From NCBI GenBank assembly GCA_900767585.1, contig CAAFZP010000020.1, positions 1 through 7,589 of the forward strand: 7,589 bases of DNA, written 5' to 3'. The notes under the pieces were generated by a model. It made no database searches and had not been told where the DNA came from. It saw only the letters and a list, made by a program, of their open reading frames with translations. Source of the stretch: Lachnospiraceae bacterium. Lineage in GTDB: Bacteria > Bacillota > Clostridia > Lachnospirales > Lachnospiraceae. A program made the translations under genes and the position numbers. Below, piece by piece: positions 1 to 5,845 of the stretch. The first letter of the stretch is position 1. Every line of letters begins with the position of its first letter.

Positions 1-1255
1 CGATCTCAGTCGTTGTCGGCATCTCGGTTGTTGTCGGCGTCTCGGTTGTTGTCGGTATCTCGGTTGTTGTCGGTATCTCGGTTGTTGTCGGTGTCTCGGT
101 TGTTGTCAGTGTCTCGGTCGTTGTCGGTGTCTCAGTTGTTATATTGTATGGATAAAAGTGAGATTCGGATGAAGTATTGATATTTTTTGCGATTACCTGC
201 CCTTCATGATTTCCTCCGGTCATGGAGACATCTGCAAAAGGTGCAACCAGATGTCCGGCCAGGAAATTGGCTGTCACGGTATCTGCATCCGGGAAATTCC
301 AGATAAGTCCAAATCCACCGGCATAATATTGTCCTCCCTGCATAGCTTCTTTGCTGTCTTTCACAAGGCGAAAGAAGAAATTGTTGTTCATTGCCTGCGT
401 ACCGATAAATATTCTGGATGTGTCCAACATAAAATTGTCATTGCCTGTGACAGAAACTGTATATGCACCTGTGAGCAACTGTTTTGGCGTTACATTTTTT
501 AATATCAGACAGCTTGCATTTTTATAATCAACGCCGGAAACCGTTATCGCATTGGAAGATGAAAAATCAAGTACCAAAGCTCCATCTTCCATTTTTGCAC
601 CGGAACCAGCCTTTGCAAGCGCGTCCGATTCCTGTTTTATCGTCGCAAACGCGTCATCCATATCTATATAATCATCCTCTACTTTTGTCATGCGCATTTT
701 CAGCCAGTCTTTATACGTCAAACATTCTTCGTTATAATAAAAATTCGTATCAATCCCGCTTGTGTCATTCCAGGAATTCGTTGGATAGTCTGCAAGATCG
801 ATCAGATATTTCGCATAGGAACATGCATATTTTACTTTTCCTACCGTATTTTTCAAATTCAACTCATTTCCTACCATGACAGCACCGATTGTATCTGCCA
901 CAAAATCTCCGCTTAAGTTTTCTTTCACAAAATAGCTGTAATGGGACAGAATATAATCAATATGATATTCCCCACAATATTTTTCTTTTTTTACTTCCGG
1001 TTCACCCGGTGTAAAAGACATTGTATCATAGAGTTTCGCAGTTTCCACCTGCATCTCTTCGGTCATGGCATCCCCCGCAGTTGCTTCTTCCGTCACGGCA
1101 TCCCCCGCAGTCGCTTCTTCCGTCATGGCATCCCCCGCAGTCGCATCTTCCGCACAGAGTATATTTGCATTTTGGCATCCTATGATGCAAATCGTACTCA
1201 AAAAAAGAGCAAATATCAGTCGTGAGATCTTTCTCTTACATGTTTTTTTCCACAT
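1..1255 (-). CDS. Choice-of-anchor A family surface adhesin, 3' end cut by window edge
   Basis: Reading on the minus strand from ATG at 1255, 418 codons run to the window edge without a stop, so the C-terminus is missing. Residues 1-12 are basic and 13-26 hydrophobic: an export signal. It holds a lipobox-like I24-I25-G26-C27; a signal peptidase I site after C34-A35 is the alternative. Residues 38-67 are three ATAGDAxTEE repeats. Residues about 93-372 resemble the choice-of-anchor A / putative adhesive domain of bacterial surface proteins: SGDFVADTIGAVMVGNELNL (115-134), LIWNFPDADTV (317-327), then GHLVAPFADVSMTGGN and GQVIAKNI, with ESHFYPYN at 364-371. From about 373 a Thr/Glu/Pro stalk of TExPTT hexads begins. 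Known relatives sit on the cell surface and are thought to adhere; the ligand is unknown. The missing end may hold an LPxTG or other anchor (inference). The RBS AGGGAG lies 7 bases upstream, inside a hairpin. Domain assignment is by remembered motifs, not a search. Confidence 0.85.
   Translation of the reverse strand, partial: MWKKTCKRKISRLIFALFLSTICIIGCQNANILCAEDATAGDAMTEEATAGDAVTEEATAGDAMTEEMQVETAKLYDTMSFTPGEPEVKKEKYCGEYHIDYILSHYSYFVKENLSGDFVADTIGAVMVGNELNLKNTVGKVKYACSYAKYLIDLADYPTNSWNDTSGIDTNFYYNEECLTYKDWLKMRMTKVEDDYIDMDDAFATIKQESDALAKAGSGAKMEDGALVLDFSSSNAITVSGVDYKNASCLILKNVTPKQLLTGAYTVSVTGNDNFMLDTSRIFIGTQAMNNNFFFRLVKDSKEAMQGGQYYAGGFGLIWNFPDADTVTANFLAGHLVAPFADVSMTGGNHEGQVIAKNINTSSESHFYPYNITTETPTTTETLTTTETPTTTEIPTTTEIPTTTETPTTTEMPTTTEI
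3..128 (-). repeat. 18-bp tandem repeat, seven units, coding for Thr-rich stalk
   Basis: Seven head-to-tail 18-bp units (3-20, 21-38, 39-56, 57-74, 75-92, 93-110, 111-128) match RTCTCGGTTGTTGTCGGY on the plus strand with few changes. A decayed eighth unit follows at 129-146. On the coding strand each unit encodes a hexapeptide of the form TE(T/I/M)PTT (Leu for Pro in one unit). The unit is a multiple of three, so copy changes lengthen or shorten the stalk without breaking the frame. The array reaches the left window edge and its total size is unknown. Such Thr/Pro stalks usually lift an adhesive domain away from the wall and are often glycosylated (family knowledge, not seen here). Confidence 0.95.
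1061..1150 (-). repeat. 30-bp tandem repeat, three units, near the adhesin N-terminus
   Basis: Three 30-bp units (1061-1090, 1091-1120, 1121-1150) differ at only a few positions. On the coding strand they encode ATAGDAMTEE, ATAGDAVTEE and ATAGDAMTEE, directly after the signal sequence. The unit keeps the frame, so copy number can vary safely. The peptide is small, acidic and low-complexity, and reads as a spacer between the export signal and the adhesive domain. A functional role is inference. Confidence 0.93.
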
Positions 1256-1300
1256 AAAAACACTCCCTACATACATTCACATAAATGTATGCAGAGAGTG
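1256..1300 (-). terminator. Intrinsic-terminator-like hairpin abutting the adhesin start codon
   Basis: On the minus-strand RNA, bases 1300-1284 pair with 1277-1261 to form a continuous 17-bp stem (two G-U wobbles) with a 6-base loop. Five U (1260-1256) follow, and then the ATG of the adhesin gene at 1255. The wobbles become A-C mismatches in plus-strand RNA, and no U-tract follows in that direction, so the signal belongs to the minus strand. It can serve as the terminator of the ABC exporter operon that stops at 1354. The 3' arm contains AGGGAG (1268-1263), the only sensible RBS of the adhesin gene. Folding would therefore both end transcription and hide the RBS. Whether it is a plain terminator or an attenuator cannot be settled from sequence. 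Confidence 0.82.
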
Positions 1301-1340
1301 CTTGTCCGCATTCACGAAATATTGCATGAAAAAGCCGCGT

Positions 1341-1370
1341 AGTATACAAAAGCTTAGGATGCCTGTTCAA
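1341..1370 (-). promoter_or_regulatory. Possible sigma-A promoter for the adhesin gene
   Basis: On the minus strand TTGAAC (1370-1365) and TATACT (1346-1341) are separated by 18 bases. The match to TTGACA/TATAAT is 4/6 and 5/6. The -35 box lies in the last codons of the second ABC subunit gene and the -10 box just past its stop. A start near 1334 would give a leader of about 80 bases containing the hairpin at 1261-1300 and a weaker 6-bp stem at 1311-1330. It is supported by box matches only. Confidence 0.4.
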
Positions 1371-3198
1371 ACTGACTGTTATACAGATCTGAATAGAAAC
1401 CTTTCTTCGCAAGCAGTTCCTCATGTGTGCCGCTCTCGATGATATCGCCATCCTTCAATACAAGAATCAAATCCGCATTCTTAATCGTGGACAGTCGGTG
1501 TGCAATCACAAATGAAGTTCTGCCTTTCATCAGTTCATCCATCGCTTTCTGGATGATGAGCTCGGTTCTTGTATCGACCGAACTCGTCGCCTCATCTAAG
1601 ATCAGCATTGGTCGGTCAGCAATCATCGCACGTGCGATCGTAAGCTGCTGCTTCTGTCCCTGTGACAGATTGACCTGATCATTTAATACAGTATCATACC
1701 CCTTCGGAAGGCTTCGGATAAACCGGTGCAGACCAACTGCTTTACATGCCTGTTCAATTTTTTCTTCCGGTACATTTTCCTGACTGTATACGAGATTTTC
1801 CCGCACCGTTCCTTCAAACAACCATGTATCCTGTAAGACCATACAGAACTGATCATGTACCTCCTCGCGCGTCATATCCTTGATAGACACACCATCGATT
1901 CGGATATCGCCATCTAAGATTTCATGGAACCGCATCAGAAGATTTACCATCGTTGTCTTACCTGCACCGGTTGGTCCGACAATCGCCACCTTCTGTCCCG
2001 GCTTTGCAACAGCCGAAAAATCATGGATGACAACCTTGTCACTGTCCTTATATCCAAACTTAACATGATCAAACGCGACTTCGCCTTTTACATGGTCAAG
2101 TTTCTTTGTCTTTTCGCTCTCATCTTCCATCTCTTCTGCTTCCGTAAATTCAAATACACGTTCACCGGCAGCAGCCGCAGACTGCAACGCCTGCATCGCC
2201 TGTGCAATCTGGTTCAGTGGCTGTGTAAAATAACGCACATACATCATAAATGCAATGATTACGCCAAATGAAATCTTATCATTCATAGCAAGCAGTGCTC
2301 CAACAATGCAGACTGCCACATATCCAAGATTTCCGATAAATGTCATAAGCGGCATCATAAGACCGGATAAGCATTGCGCTTTAAAAGCGCTGTCGCGCAG
2401 GTTTTCATTCATCACGTCAAATTTTTCTTTGGACTTTGCCTCTCCGTTGTAAGCTTTGACAACCGTATGTCCGGCATAGATTTCTTCGACATGACCGTTG
2501 ATCTCACCAAGATGCATCTGTTGTCTCGCAAAATATTTCTGTGAACGGCTCATAATCAAAGATATAAATACAAATCCAAGCAATGTCGATAAAACAGAGG
2601 CAACTGTCATTGTGATATCGGTCTTGATCATCATAACGAGCGATCCAAGCAGAAGTGTAACTGCTGTGACAAGATTTCCCATACTCTGGTTAAACGACTG
2701 GGCAATCGTATCTACATCGTTTGTCACACGGGATAACACATCACCGGTGGATGTCTTGTTATAAAACCACATTGGCAGACGGTTAATCTTTGTTGAGATA
2801 CTGCTCCGGAGTCCTTTTGACACCTGTTGTGTCACATATCCCATGATAAGGTTTTGGATCAAAGAAAGCACTGCACTACATCCATAAAAACAGATCAGAG
2901 TAACTCCAATCCTTTTGATTTCATCCATATCTATGCCGGTCATCACACCTTCTGTGATAAGATCTGTCATCTCAGACAGTTTGTCCGGTCCAAGCAATGT
3001 CAATACAGTTCCTGCACCCGCACACACAATCGCAAAAATCATAACGCCCCAGTATTTTTTACAATTTGTTAATAGCTTTGTCCATGTCCCTTTGAAATTT
3101 TTTGCTTTTTCAACCGGACGTGCTCCACGCCCCGGTCCATGGCGGGGAGCTTTTACTGCATTGTTATTTTGACCGATTTCATAATTATCTTTTTCCAT
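1354..3198 (-). CDS. Heterodimeric ABC exporter, subunit with catalytic Glu (BmrD/LmrD/TM288-like)
   Basis: This 614-residue half-transporter is predicted to pump drugs, peptides or lipids out across the membrane using ATP, paired with the product of the gene just upstream. The N-terminus is cytosolic and rich in Gly/Pro/Arg (about 16-30). A six-helix membrane domain spans about 50-330, and a nucleotide-binding domain about 370-614. Visible motifs: A-loop Y383, Walker A GPTGAGKT (408-415), Q-loop Q456, signature LSQGQ (511-515), Walker B MLILDE (531-536) with catalytic E536, D-loop SSVD (539-542) and switch H567. The signature has Gln for the usual first Gly. The other motifs are canonical, so this chain supplies the catalytic residues of the competent ATP site and the weak signature of the degenerate site. 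Its ATG shares one base with the upstream stop (TAATG), which suggests coupled translation. The substrate cannot be read from sequence. Confidence 0.95.
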   Translation of the reverse strand: MEKDNYEIGQNNNAVKAPRHGPGRGARPVEKAKNFKGTWTKLLTNCKKYWGVMIFAIVCAGAGTVLTLLGPDKLSEMTDLITEGVMTGIDMDEIKRIGVTLICFYGCSAVLSLIQNLIMGYVTQQVSKGLRSSISTKINRLPMWFYNKTSTGDVLSRVTNDVDTIAQSFNQSMGNLVTAVTLLLGSLVMMIKTDITMTVASVLSTLLGFVFISLIMSRSQKYFARQQMHLGEINGHVEEIYAGHTVVKAYNGEAKSKEKFDVMNENLRDSAFKAQCLSGLMMPLMTFIGNLGYVAVCIVGALLAMNDKISFGVIIAFMMYVRYFTQPLNQIAQAMQALQSAAAAGERVFEFTEAEEMEDESEKTKKLDHVKGEVAFDHVKFGYKDSDKVVIHDFSAVAKPGQKVAIVGPTGAGKTTMVNLLMRFHEILDGDIRIDGVSIKDMTREEVHDQFCMVLQDTWLFEGTVRENLVYSQENVPEEKIEQACKAVGLHRFIRSLPKGYDTVLNDQVNLSQGQKQQLTIARAMIADRPMLILDEATSSVDTRTELIIQKAMDELMKGRTSFVIAHRLSTIKNADLILVLKDGDIIESGTHEELLAKKGFYSDLYNSQFEQAS

Positions 3199-3216
3199 TA
3201 TGCAAGCTCCTCCTTT
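3196..3216 (-). promoter_or_regulatory. TAATG stop/start overlap with internal RBS joining the two ABC genes
   Basis: A full AAAGGAGG (3216-3209) lies within the last codons of the first ABC gene, ten bases before the ATG at 3198. The upstream TAA (3200-3198) and this ATG share one base. The layout fits translational coupling, which would keep the two subunits near 1:1 for heterodimer assembly. Confidence 0.85.
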
Positions 3217-4958
3217 GATAACTGCGAATAAGCGATTTCCCGGTAAACCGAACAGTTCTTCATAAGCTCGTCATGCGTACCCATGCCGGCAATCTGCCCA
3301 TCATCTAACACGATAATCTTGTCGGCATCCCGTATCGTTCCGATTCGCTGTGCCACAATGATTTTTGTTGCATCTTTGCACTCTTTCCGTAAAGCGTCTC
3401 TTAAAATACGATCTGTCTTATAGTCAAGCGCAGAGAAAGAATCATCAAAGATCAATATCTCCGGTTGTCTGGCAATCGCACGAGCAATGGAAAGCCGTTG
3501 TTTCTGACCACCAGAGAAGTTTGAACCTCCCTGTGCAACATAACCATCGAACCCAAGGTCTTTCTTGTCCACAAATTCACTTGCCTGTGCGATGGAAATT
3601 GCTTTTTTAACATCATCTTTATTCGCCGGAGCTTTTCCGTTTTCACCGTATGCCACATTTTCGGCGATAGTCCCGGAAAAAAGCATCGCTTTCTGACTGA
3701 CATAACCAATCTTATTGTGCAATGCTTCCTGCGTATATTCCTTTACATTGACACCATCAACCAAAACTTCCCCTTCCGTCGCATCATAAAAACGCGGAAT
3801 CAGATTGATTGCGGTACTCTTACCACATCCGGTTGCCCCAATAAATGCAACTGTCTCTCCTTTTTTTGCTGAAAAGCTGATATGTTCGAGTACATATCCT
3901 TCTGCATCCGGATATTTGAAGCAGACATCTTTGAATTCCACTTCCCCATCCCGCATAACCGGGAAAGAATCCCTTGATCCATCTTCAATCGATGGCTCGG
4001 TATCTAATACTTCCAATATACGTTTTGCTGCAACAGAAGCACGCGGAAGCATGATAAAGATCATGACAAGCATCATAAATGACATGACAACCTGCATCGC
4101 ATAAGAAGAAAATACAACCATATCGGAGAACAATCCGAATTTTCCCTGCAGATCCTGCGTATCATTGATCAAAATTGCGCCAATCCAATAGATTGCAAGC
4201 GAAAGTCCATTCATGATAAGCATGATCGTTGGCATCATAAACGACATTGTCTTTGATGTAAACCAATGCGTATCTGTCAGTTCCTTGTTTACCGTTTCAA
4301 ACTTTTCTTCCTGATAATGTTCTGCATTATATGCACGGACAACATTTAATCCGGTCAGATTTTCCCGTGTTACCTGATTTATATCATCGGTAAGTGTCTG
4401 AAGACGTTTGAATTTTGGCATTGCAATTGCAACACAAATACCAACGACAACAATCAGAATCACAACAGCAATTCCAGTAGATAATGTCCACTGCCAGCTC
4501 TTGTCGATGATTTTTAGGATTGCCATCACTGCCATAATCGGTGCACGCAGCATAATGGAAAGTCCCATCACAATCAGCATCTGTACCTGTGTAACATCAT
4601 TCGTAGAACGTGTGATCAGACTGGCAGTCGAAAAACGTCCAATCTCTTCCATAGAAAAAGACTGTACCTTATCAAACAGCTTTGCACGTACAATCGCACT
4701 GAAATTCGATGCAATCCGGGAAGCGCAGATTGCAACAAGCACAGTCACAAGCAGACTGCCAAATGCGCAGAGCAGCATCTTTCCTCCTGCTATCAGGATA
4801 TCATGCATTGCACTGTCCTCTGTCGTGATCAGTGTCGTAATCTTCCGCATATAATCCGGCAGTTTCAATTCAAGCCAAACCTGCGCCACTACAAAAACAA
4901 CACTGAAAAGAGCCAATACCACTTCCTGTTTTCGGAAATTTTTAAAAATACGTAACAT
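3198..4958 (-). CDS. Heterodimeric ABC exporter, subunit with degenerate catalytic site (BmrC/LmrC/TM287-like)
   Basis: This 586-residue half-transporter is the first gene of a two-gene exporter operon. Membrane helices are visible at about 11-30, 54-80, 128-150, 158-180, 240-265 and 280-305, and the ATP-binding domain covers about 338-586. Motifs: A-loop Y349, Walker A GATGCGKS (374-381), Q-loop Q422, signature FSGGQ (481-485), Walker B ILIFDD (501-506), D-loop SALD (509-512) and switch motif IVAQRIG. D506 stands where the catalytic Glu should be, and Q537 where the switch His should be. These are the same replacements known from TM287. Its canonical signature completes the competent ATP site with the partner's Walker motifs. 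The RBS AAAGGAG (4971-4965) lies six bases before the ATG. Upstream lie a sigma-A-like promoter and a CIRCE element. The pairing and exporter type are firm; the substrate is unknown. Confidence 0.95.
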   Translation of the reverse strand: MLRIFKNFRKQEVVLALFSVVFVVAQVWLELKLPDYMRKITTLITTEDSAMHDILIAGGKMLLCAFGSLLVTVLVAICASRIASNFSAIVRAKLFDKVQSFSMEEIGRFSTASLITRSTNDVTQVQMLIVMGLSIMLRAPIMAVMAILKIIDKSWQWTLSTGIAVVILIVVVGICVAIAMPKFKRLQTLTDDINQVTRENLTGLNVVRAYNAEHYQEEKFETVNKELTDTHWFTSKTMSFMMPTIMLIMNGLSLAIYWIGAILINDTQDLQGKFGLFSDMVVFSSYAMQVVMSFMMLVMIFIMLPRASVAAKRILEVLDTEPSIEDGSRDSFPVMRDGEVEFKDVCFKYPDAEGYVLEHISFSAKKGETVAFIGATGCGKSTAINLIPRFYDATEGEVLVDGVNVKEYTQEALHNKIGYVSQKAMLFSGTIAENVAYGENGKAPANKDDVKKAISIAQASEFVDKKDLGFDGYVAQGGSNFSGGQKQRLSIARAIARQPEILIFDDSFSALDYKTDRILRDALRKECKDATKIIVAQRIGTIRDADKIIVLDDGQIAGMGTHDELMKNCSVYREIAYSQLSKEELA

Positions 4959-5006
4959 TCCATGCTCCTTTCTTTTTCCATAATTTTTTCTAAATAAACA
5001 GGAATT

Positions 5007-5035
5007 ATCTTAACACTTTGATTAGCACTCTTCAA
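5007..5035 (-). promoter_or_regulatory. Predicted sigma-A promoter of the ABC exporter operon
   Basis: On the minus strand TTGAAG (5035-5030) and TAAGAT (5012-5007) are 17 bases apart, each matching the consensus at 4 of 6 positions. The predicted start near 5000 gives a leader of roughly 40 bases to the ATG at 4958. That is too short for a peptide-type attenuator such as the one known for bmrCD. The -35 box overlaps the CIRCE operator, which fits repression by blocking RNA polymerase. Taken alone the boxes are modest; the overlap with the operator raises confidence. Confidence 0.65.
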
Positions 5036-5048
5036 GTGCGTGTGCTAA
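5022..5048. promoter_or_regulatory. CIRCE element (HrcA heat-shock repressor operator)
   Basis: The plus strand reads TTAGCACTC, nine bases, then GTGTGCTAA. The HrcA operator consensus is TTAGCACTC-N9-GAGTGCTAA, so 17 of 18 arm positions match and the spacer is exactly nine. The one change is T for A at position 5041. In Firmicutes CIRCE normally controls hrcA-grpE-dnaK-dnaJ and groESL; HrcA repression is relieved when GroEL is occupied by unfolded protein. Here the only gene start it can serve is the ABC exporter operon at 4958, since every gene in the window reads on the minus strand. HrcA control of this exporter is inference from the site and its overlap with the -35 box. Confidence 0.87.
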
Positions 5049-5080
5049 CAATTCATGTTTTTTTCACATTTAGAAAGAAA

Positions 5081-5725
5081 TCATTGCACCAGGTTCAAAA
5101 TATCTTCCGGTTTTTTTGCAAACACAGAGGCACCGAGTGATTCCAAAAAACTTCGGTCACGGAAGCCCCATTCGACAAGAATATAATCCACGCCGGCATT
5201 TTTTGCAGTCTCGAAATCCACGTCCGAATCACCGATATAGACAACATCTTCCTTTGCAAGATGAAATGCTTTCATCACTTCATACACCGAATCCGGCGCA
5301 GGCTTTTTACGTACGCCTTCCCGTTCCCCGATTGCAATGTCAAATAATCCCCGGAAGAAATCATCAACTAAATCCTGTACCGCAAAATCAACTTTGTTAG
5401 ATACAACCGCAGTCTGAAATCCTTTCTCCCGCAGCTTTTTCAACAGGTCTATGATTCCATCGTATGGCTTTGTTGTATCCATGCAATGAATCTTATAATG
5501 TTTTTCAAGTGTCTCAAATACATCTTCAATCCGGTCTTTCGGCGTGCCTTCCGGGACTGCCCGTTCCACCAGTTTGTGAATACCATTTCCGACAAACTGT
5601 CGTACTTCATCCAATGTCCGGACCGGATATCCATATTCTAAAAGAGCATAATTGGTACTATTCATCAAATCCTCTAATGTATATAAAATCGTTCCGTCCA
5701 TATCAAATATTAACATCTTTTTCAT
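5081..5725 (-). CDS. HAD-family phosphatase, phosphoglycolate phosphatase (Gph)-like
   Basis: A 214-residue HAD hydrolase, predicted to remove phosphate from a small phosphorylated metabolite in the cytosol through an aspartyl-phosphate. Motif I is FDMDGT (7-12) with nucleophile D8 and general acid D10. Motif II is VVSNK (S109), motif III the lysine in RKKPAP (K140/K141), and motif IV GDSDVD (165-170) with metal-binding D166 and D170. Residues about 15-80 form the small helical cap typical of the Gph/beta-phosphoglucomutase group. ATG at 5725 was chosen because AAGGAGG lies eight bases upstream; a longer reading to 5800 would run into the tsf terminator. After DGT the sequence is ILYTLEDL, with Tyr where relatives commonly have Asp. 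It lies between the tsf terminator and the exporter operon. No terminator follows, so some read-through into the exporter genes is possible. The actual substrate is not determinable. Confidence 0.9.
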   Translation of the reverse strand: MKKMLIFDMDGTILYTLEDLMNSTNYALLEYGYPVRTLDEVRQFVGNGIHKLVERAVPEGTPKDRIEDVFETLEKHYKIHCMDTTKPYDGIIDLLKKLREKGFQTAVVSNKVDFAVQDLVDDFFRGLFDIAIGEREGVRKKPAPDSVYEVMKAFHLAKEDVVYIGDSDVDFETAKNAGVDYILVEWGFRDRSFLESLGASVFAKKPEDILNLVQ

Positions 5726-5733
5726 AGTCGTAT

Positions 5734-5740
5734 CCTCCTT
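5734..5740 (-). promoter_or_regulatory. Ribosome binding site that fixes the phosphatase start
   Basis: AAGGAGG on the minus strand, eight bases before the ATG at 5725. It is the only good Shine-Dalgarno sequence near this gene and places the first residue directly before the MLIFDMDGT motif. No convincing promoter was found between it and the terminator at 5779. Confidence 0.9.
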
Positions 5741-5778
5741 GGATTTATTTTGCTGTGTTTTCATACACACATAGCCAG

Positions 5779-5820
5779 AAAAAAGGCGCCCGAAATACAA
5801 AACTGTATACCAGGCGCCTT
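5779..5820 (-). terminator. Intrinsic terminator of the rpsB-tsf operon
   Basis: On the minus strand AAGGCGCC (5820-5813) pairs perfectly with GGCGCCTT (5790-5783). The 22-base interior contains a smaller ATAC/GTAT pairing. The 3' arm runs into a U-tract (5784-5779). It lies 26 bases past the tsf stop, so it separates the translation genes from the phosphatase gene. Confidence 0.9.
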
Positions 5821-5845
5821 CTAATTTTTTATTTTAAATCAATTT

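Noticed and set aside
3..146. 18-bp repeat array considered as a CRISPR or regulatory iteron array
   Set aside because: Units are directly adjacent without spacers, and they continue an open reading frame as TExPTT peptides.
206..879. Two plus-strand open frames of 98 and 131 codons
   Set aside because: They lie opposite the adhesin coding frame, which is open for 418 codons with clear domain motifs. They have no good RBS and low-complexity, Cys/His/Ser-rich translations typical of antisense frames.
1061..1150. GGGGG runs in the 30-bp repeats considered as a G-quadruplex
   Set aside because: There are only three runs, about 25 bases apart; a stable quadruplex needs four runs with short loops.
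941..1442. Plus-strand frames containing short repeated peptides such as ASPAVASSV
   Set aside because: The repeats are just the 30-bp adhesin repeats read on the wrong strand. The frames run through the hairpin and into the end of the ABC gene.
1236..1451. 71-codon minus-strand frame spanning the exporter/adhesin gap
   Set aside because: It overlaps both the exporter 3' end and the adhesin start in another frame, crosses the hairpin, and has no RBS or recognisable motif.
5022..5048. CIRCE inverted repeat considered as the terminator of the phosphatase gene
   Set aside because: No U-tract follows on the minus strand. The exact nine-base spacer and the arm sequence match the HrcA operator instead.
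5752..5778. Weak inverted repeat GCTATGTGT / ACACAGC upstream of the phosphatase RBS
   Set aside because: The pairing needs a bulge and is short. Nothing links it to a known leader or operator.
5726..5800. N-terminal extension of the phosphatase to an ATG at 5800
   Set aside because: The extra 25 residues match nothing in HAD proteins, have no RBS and start inside the tsf terminator. AAGGAGG at 5734-5740 supports the start at 5725.
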